This document shows, one piece after another, positions 62,801-64,000 of a stretch of DNA of 64,000 nt. The first letter of the stretch is position 1. Every line of letters starts with the position of its first letter. The position numbers and the translations under genes are program-made. Source of the DNA: Bacillota bacterium (lineage in GTDB: Bacteria > Bacillota > UBA4882 > UBA8346); NCBI GenBank assembly GCA_023401925.1, contig JAEXDA010000015.1:1-64000 (forward strand). Reading direction: 5' to 3'. The notes under the pieces are model-generated. The model did not search any database and was not told the DNA's origin. It saw only the letters and a list, made by a program, of their open reading frames with translations.

Positions 62801-63007
62801 AAGAACGCCGGTTTTGAGCTGACGGATCGCATCGAACTGAAATTCGTCAGTGATGATGAAGTGGCCGCAGCGGTGGAAGCCTTTGGGAAGTATGTGGCCG
62901 ACGAGACGCTGGCGGTTTCGGTGGTCAGAGAAAAATCTGCCGAGAGCGGTTTTGAAAAGTGGGATCTTAACGGGCATGAAGCTGCCATTCAGGTGGTCAA
63001 GGCTTGA
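59870..63007 (+). CDS. ileS: Isoleucyl-tRNA synthetase, type 2 (GIHH signature)
   Basis: A 1045-residue class I synthetase: IDP catalytic core, editing domain, KMSKS at residues 596-600 (KMSKSRGN), anticodon-binding region. The region around the HIGH motif reads PPTANGKPGIHHVLARTLKD, with GIHH at 57-60 in place of HIGH. This and the DWSLSRDRYWGTPLNIW segment mark IleRS2, the eukaryote-like form that is naturally resistant to mupirocin. The altered GXHH signature has been linked to very high resistance. It is under T-box control. The frame uses more GC-rich codons than the ribosomal genes. Confidence 0.95.
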   Translation: MHQFKEVDTKIPIKQREETVLNHWLSEKVPDRSVTAREGSPRYIFYDGPPTANGKPGIHHVLARTLKDTVCRYKTMRGYQVHRKAGWDTHGLPVEIEVEKQLGISSKPEIEAYGIEPFNKKCRESVFTYVQEWRRLTERIGYWIDMDHPYITLDNNYIETAWWILKQYFDQGLIYEGHKIMPYCARCGTPLASHEVSLGYKDETIDSIYVRMKVCGKEGEYFLVWTTTPWTLPSNVALAVNPEFTYVKARKAGDEAVYILVKDRVHAALGKDSEILEELKGSDLVGIRYEQLLPFLKAGENAFQVYPADFVSTEDGSGIVHIAPAFGEDDYQLGKKFNLPILQPVDKQGKFTPEVPLWAGRFVRETDLDITRYLKSEGKLFSKERLTHSYPYCWRCDTPLLYYARQSWYIATTKYKDRMIECNKQIHWYPEHVGKGRFGNWLENMIDWSLSRDRYWGTPLNIWKCESCSKLASVGSRQELAERAIEKVDPDTIELHRPYIDGIHLKCECGGRMTRTKEVIDCWFDSGAMPYAQQHYPFENKDHFDKLFPADFICEGIDQTRGWFYSLLAISSFISGQPAYKNVMVNDLVLDKNGQKMSKSRGNAVEPWGLMEKYGADATRWYLLAVSPPWTPTRFDEDGVKDVYAKFFGTLQNVFSFFTLYANIDGADPAVYDIAVKDRPEIDRWVISRLNSLIKGVRSDMEVFDLTRVVRAIQAFVVDDVSNWYVRRTRDRFWASEMNQDKKAVYRTLWEVLLAVAKLIAPFAPFMAEEIYQNLEADGKKLFTVHVEMYPEGDETFINPDLEEHMGLVIDLVSLGRAARNKVQIKVRQPLSQIMVDLKKQTILAPMEGLVREELNVKTIQYVENPDQYVSYTIKPNFPVLGPKYGKFLKGIEGELSKGNAGEFVKTLRNSGELNFTIGGNPVTLKEEDVEIRTSEEQGYVVEMSKENYVILNTALTKELVQEGLAREVVSKVQNMRKNAGFELTDRIELKFVSDDEVAAAVEAFGKYVADETLAVSVVREKSAESGFEKWDLNGHEAAIQVVKA

Positions 63008-63059
63008 GTGTTGAGCATGTACTATAGAAGCTGAAATAAATAATTTGAATGCCTAACTT

Positions 63060-63152
63060 CAACTCACCCCCGGAGATTAAATTTGCTTATAGTTACTTTT
63101 GACCATCCCCCTCTCTTTTTTGGGAAGAGAGGGGGACTGAGGGGATGAGTTG
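63060..63152. repeat. REP-like palindromic repeat
   Basis: CCCCCTCTCTT (63107-63117) and AAGAGAGGGGG (63125-63135) form a perfect 11-bp stem, and outside it CAACTCACCCC (63060-63070) and GGGGATGAGTTG (63141-63152) pair with one extra base. The whole resembles the palindromic CTCACCCCC...GAGAGGGG elements found in many bacterial genomes. No T-run. Confidence 0.6.
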
Positions 63153-63241
63153 CTTTTAGATTTCTTGGATTTACGGGATAGAAATTCATTATCGATATAT
63201 AGTTGCTTGACAAAATATTAATGAATGGCAGGTGATTTGGA

Positions 63242-63814
63242 ATGAAGGTTTATGAAGCGGCAACCCGGAGAAGGACGATTCGCAAGTTCAAACAAGATCC
63301 GATGGAAAGGGCTTTGCTGGAAAAGTATGTGGATGCGGCCAGGCTGGCGCCGACCGCTTCCAATATGCAACCCTTAAAGTTCATGATTGTCGATAAACCC
63401 CATAAGGTGGCGGCGGTTTTTGAACATGTGAAGTGGGCCGCAACCATTGCTCCGGCAGGGGACCCCAAGGAGGGCGAAAGGCCGGTGGCCTTCATTATCA
63501 TCCTGGCGGATACCGAAATTAAAAAGGCCGGCTATGAACTGGATGCGGGAGCCGCCGCCCAAAGCATATTTTTGACTGCCTGGGAGGACGGAGTGGGGAC
63601 CTGCTGGATGGGAGCCATCGACCGGGAGAAGATCAGGGAAGTGTTAAGTATTCCGGAACAGTATGTTATTAATACCGTGGTGGCCCTGGGGTATATGGCG
63701 GAACATCCGGTGGCTGAAGATATTCAGGGCTCGGTGAAGTATTATCAAGACGGCCAGGGAGTGCTGCATGTGCCGAAACGGACCCTGAAGGAAGTTTTGG
63801 TGGATTTCATGTAA
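63242..63814 (+). CDS. FMN-dependent nitroreductase-family protein
   Basis: A 190-residue protein with the NfsB/BluB-type fold: YEAATRRRTIRKFKQDPMER (FMN phosphate-binding Arg), LAPTASNMQPLKFMIVD, then AAAQSIFLTAWEDGVGTCWM and VALGYMAEHPVAED. It should use NAD(P)H to reduce a nitro compound, quinone or flavin. The natural substrate is unknown. TGGCAGGTGATTTGG precedes ATG 63242. It lies between the palindromic repeat and the fluoride riboswitch. Confidence 0.9.
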   Translation: MKVYEAATRRRTIRKFKQDPMERALLEKYVDAARLAPTASNMQPLKFMIVDKPHKVAAVFEHVKWAATIAPAGDPKEGERPVAFIIILADTEIKKAGYELDAGAAAQSIFLTAWEDGVGTCWMGAIDREKIREVLSIPEQYVINTVVALGYMAEHPVAEDIQGSVKYYQDGQGVLHVPKRTLKEVLVDFM

Positions 63815-63832
63815 CGTAACCAAGACCCCCCC

Positions 63833-63861
63833 TTGGCAAAGGGATAGCTTTATGATATAGT
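63833..63861 (+). promoter_or_regulatory. Promoter of the fluoride riboswitch transcript
   Basis: TTGGCA (63833-63838) and TATAGT (63856-63861) with a 17-base spacer. It would start transcription near 63868, just before the riboswitch. Confidence 0.7.
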
Positions 63862-63873
63862 AAAAATAACAGA

Positions 63874-63926
63874 ACAGGCGATGGAGTTCGCCGAAATTGC
63901 CCTCAGGGATGATGACTCCTATGTTT
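63874..63926 (+). promoter_or_regulatory. Fluoride riboswitch (crcB motif)
   Basis: GGCGATGGAGTTCGCC (63877-63892) makes the P1/loop, followed by GAAATTGCCC (63893-63902), a TCAGGG turn and TGATGACTCCT (63909-63919). These match the fluoride riboswitch consensus closely: GGNGATGG, TTGCC and TGATGRCTCCT. It senses fluoride and controls an exporter. The controlled gene starts beyond the window. Confidence 0.93.
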
Positions 63927-63960
63927 TGGCTATATGCCGAGACATAGGAGTTTTGTTTTT
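63915..63960 (+). terminator. Terminator of the fluoride riboswitch
   Basis: ACTCCTATGT (63915-63924) and ACATAGGAGT (63942-63951) form a perfect 10-bp stem with a loop of about 17 bases, followed by TTTTGTTTTTT (63951-63961). The left arm is part of the riboswitch 3' strand, so fluoride binding should prevent it. Confidence 0.85.
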
Positions 63961-64000
63961 TCGGTTCTTTGAATTTTATTTTTGACAAAATACTTTGAAA

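Noticed and set aside
1..64000. CRISPR arrays, rRNA, tRNA, phage and insertion sequences
   Set aside because: No regular repeat-spacer arrays, rRNA motifs, cloverleaf tRNA shapes, integrases or transposases were seen in reading both strands by eye.

Overview
The window looks like a chromosome segment of a diderm, moderately AT-rich Firmicute. This is inferred from gene content and not from any database match. Firmicute traits are the S10-spc-alpha ribosomal block ending in rpoA-rplQ-truA, the ctsR-mcsA-mcsB-clpC stress operon, a CIRCE-controlled groESL, a T-box leader on ileS and a KOW protein between map and infA. Diderm traits are an RND/MFP/TolC-type efflux set, three signal-peptide proteins that look like outer-membrane beta-barrels and a PagL-like lipid A deacylase candidate. 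Clostridial or Limnochordia/Halanaerobiales-type diderm lineages would fit. Many genes start with TTG or GTG.

Layout: 1-127 is the end of tuf. 257-17271 is a continuous plus-strand ribosomal protein, secretion and transcription block (rpsJ to rplQ, with secY, adk, map, infA, rpmJ, rpoA, then truA). Most of its wider gaps hold imperfect palindromes. 17410-20095 is a minus-strand pair: a GH57 glucan-branching-type enzyme and a DUF4912 protein. 20361-22353 holds two exported proteins (an FG-GAP-like propeller and a DNase I-fold hydrolase). 22354-22954 is a gene-poor gap with a possible decayed gene and a CIRCE operator, followed by groES-groEL. 25077-31572 is a TetR-controlled RND efflux module with four copies of one operator. 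31893-34146 holds small membrane and outer-membrane-type proteins. 34293-39635 holds PolX, a radical SAM protein, an exported protein, CheB and a zinc-ribbon protein. Then come rho, a LysM/M23 peptidase, ctsR-mcsA-mcsB-clpC, cheX and an HD-GYP protein, a membrane protein coupled to a short FtsH-like protease, an unknown alpha-helical protein and a beta-barrel protein. From 53681 the genes are a fused MEMO/AMMECR1 protein with its radical SAM partner, nadE, a DeoR regulator, a cupin, a T-box-controlled type-2 ileS and a nitroreductase. The last 130 bases carry a promoter, a fluoride riboswitch and a terminator whose target gene lies beyond the window.

The main functional themes are translation and secretion (first 17 kb), protein quality control (groESL, ctsR operon, FtsH-like protease), envelope and efflux (25-34 kb and 52 kb), and signalling (CheB, CheX, HD-GYP). 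No rRNA, tRNA, CRISPR array, prophage or insertion sequence was recognised. The most interesting items are the IleRS with a GIHH signature in place of HIGH, the two-gene FtsH-like module that may have moved its extracytoplasmic domain into a separate protein, the four-operator TetR/RND system, the PagL-like protein, the fluoride riboswitch at the edge and the palindromes in the ribosomal operon.
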